Notes under the pieces: generated by a model
Databases searched by the model: none
Seen by the model: only the letters and a program-made list of their open reading frames with translations
What the model was told of the DNA's origin: nothing
Translations under genes and position numbers: made by a program
In this document: piece after piece, positions 62,891-64,000 of the stretch
Numbering within the stretch: position 1 is the first letter of the stretch
How the letters are laid out: every line of letters begins with the position of its first letter
NCBI GenBank assembly: GCA_028707085.1
Contig: JAQTUW010000009.1
Coordinates: 20,733 to 84,732 of the forward strand
Source of the DNA: Methylococcales bacterium
GTDB taxonomy: Bacteria; Pseudomonadota; Gammaproteobacteria; Methylococcales; Methylomonadaceae
Reading direction: 5' to 3'
Length of the DNA stretch: 64,000 bases

Positions 62891-64000
62891 GGGAGGGTAG
62901 CCGCTCCAGATCCAGGTCGGTTTTGAATTCGGAATGAAATTGTTCATGAGTGCCGTGATCGCGGTAGCGTTCGATGACCATTTCTTCCGCTTCTTCAAGA
63001 CTCGTCCACCAGCCTTCCAACTGGATATCCGGCAGCAAGAGCAACTGGCCGTGCTTGCTGATGGTGCGTTCAATCACCCGGATCACCAGTCTGAACGGGC
63101 ACATCTGCTTTTTCCAGGCGCGTTCCACGATCAGGGTCATTAAGGCTTCCCGTTTACCTGGCCGCTTTTCAACAAAGGCGCCGGCGGCTTCGGCCTTTTT
63201 AACCCAGGCCGATTTATCCTGTTTTCTTGGGTTCCATTTGACCAGGTAGTCAAATTGTCGATCCATTGCCGCCCAGCGCGCTTTCTCATCGGCAACGGCA
63301 AATAACAGTCTGGCGCTGTCAAACCCCGAATCTTTGCGTAGTAGCACCGGTAAATTCGGCGCTACCAGTCGCTCGATGCGGGGAAATAGCCGCTCTAAAA
63401 AATAATCGATCTCCAGTGATGAATGCCAGCGACCTGGACGCAGCTCCAGGCCAACACACCAGCCTTCATTGCCCAGATAAGCCGCGACGGGCGTATAGCC
63501 GTCCACACCCTGATAGGTTCGGCTCACGTCTTCTTTCCGGGTACCGCTCTGATCCATGACGAAGGTATCCAAATCCAGACAGACGTAACCTTTATGCGGT
63601 GTGATCGGAGCCTGCACCCGCTCAATGAGGCGAACCGAACATTCATCCAGCGGCTCCAGCAGTTTGTTGCCGACACGATCAAGACACTGCCGGGTACCTT
63701 GCGTACAGCCAAAGCCTTCTTGAAAAAACGATCTTCACGAAACGGCTCAACGGCTTCGAAATCACTTTTGCCTATACACAACAGGCCTACCATCGTTTTC
63801 AACAAATCCGAAGTCTTGATCCCTTGCGATACCGGAATTTGACTGTCCACTACCGCTTCGACATTGACGGCTTCCAGACACTGGCCGATCAACGACAGCC
63901 CGGCATAGGAAGTGAGTTCCTTGGCGGATTCTTTAAGCTTAAAACGTGCCATAATGAAAACAGGTGAATGCGGAAAGCCCGTATTATACCTTATTTATCA
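62891..64000 (-). mobile_element. IS1380-family element, copy 2, frameshifted and truncated
   Basis: The transposase starts at ATG 63952 (MARFKLKESAKELTSYAGLS) and runs in one frame to about 63690, where KVPGS is followed by a small deletion and shift. It resumes in another frame from RVGNKLLEPLDE through ITPHKGYVCLDLDTFVMDQS (DDE-type first Asp), RKDSGFDSARLLFAVADEK and ERYRDHGTHEQFHSEFKTD to about 62891. There it passes into other sequence and a stop at 62844. The inactive frame and missing C-terminus make it a remnant. The left end reaches the window edge. Confidence 0.8.

Overview
The window reads as chromosome of a gammaproteobacterium. The order rimP-nusA-infB-rbfA-truB-rpsO-pnp, a pyrR-pyrB pair behind gshB-tonB-algH-ruvX, mdtABC and a dnaB-alr-radA cluster all fit that class. 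The overall flavour (cytochrome c-prime with cytochrome b561, many dispersed GC-rich inverted repeats, a TIGR03790 protein) recalls Methylococcales methanotrophs, but no methane-oxidation gene lies here, so the order-level assignment is inference.

Layout. 1-3420 (minus): gshB, a TonB-like protein, algH/yqgE, ruvX, pyrR and the first codons of pyrB in one compact operon. 3.5-4.0 kb (plus): rpmB-rpmG with a visible promoter and terminator. 4.1-4.3 kb: first copy of a 178-bp inverted-repeat element. 4.7-12 kb: DegP/DegQ protease, Rep helicase, a TIGR03790 protein, a nitroreductase, a decayed surface-protein pseudogene and two unidentified membrane proteins. 12.2-13.3 kb: a lone hypAB pair. 13.3-22.1 kb (minus): a continuous gene string of a short Tat-like peptide, cytochrome b561, a c-prime type cytochrome and the MdtABC RND pump. 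22.6-26.3 kb (plus): a glycine-zipper lipoprotein, a hydrolase-fold lipoprotein carrying a Gly/Asn-rich insert, and a B12-binding radical SAM protein. 26.3-30.2 kb (minus): an envelope or polysaccharide group (deacetylase, glycosyltransferase, and an ATP-grasp/tyrosine-phosphatase fusion). 30.9-35.2 kb: a metal-type CzcB-CzcA pump, with a full element copy exactly at its stop codon. 35.3-43.0 kb (minus): ackA, pta, a small membrane protein, radA, alr, dnaB. 43.2 kb: an outer-membrane-type protein behind a Fur-like box. 44.3-48.5 kb: a large Lhr helicase. 48.8-57.3 kb (minus): the translation/RNA-turnover operon. 57.4-57.6 kb: two tandem tRNA-Phe genes. 57.7-59.6 kb: a HAD phosphatase and a lone DhaK.

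From 59.7 kb to the right edge the DNA changes character. It is a scrap zone of broken genes and mobile pieces: a nucleotidyltransferase remnant cut by a CTAG-flanked miniature element, two IS1380-type transposase remnants in direct orientation, a probable integrase tail, and two intact toxin-antitoxin pairs (UPF0175-type antitoxin with PIN/DUF3368 toxin, and HigB/HigA type). The toxin-antitoxin pairs sit between two near-identical direct copies (at least 219 bp) of the IS1380 left end.

The most notable items are the redox-carrier plus RND-efflux gene string, the ATP-grasp/LMW-phosphatase fusion next to polysaccharide genes, the inverted-repeat elements whose end forms the czcA stop codon, the Fur-like box placed between promoter hexamers, and the toxin-antitoxin island between IS1380 ends. 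I see no CRISPR array, rRNA, complete prophage or biosynthetic cluster. I did not find a convincing wholly new multi-gene system; the candidates are given as hypotheses.
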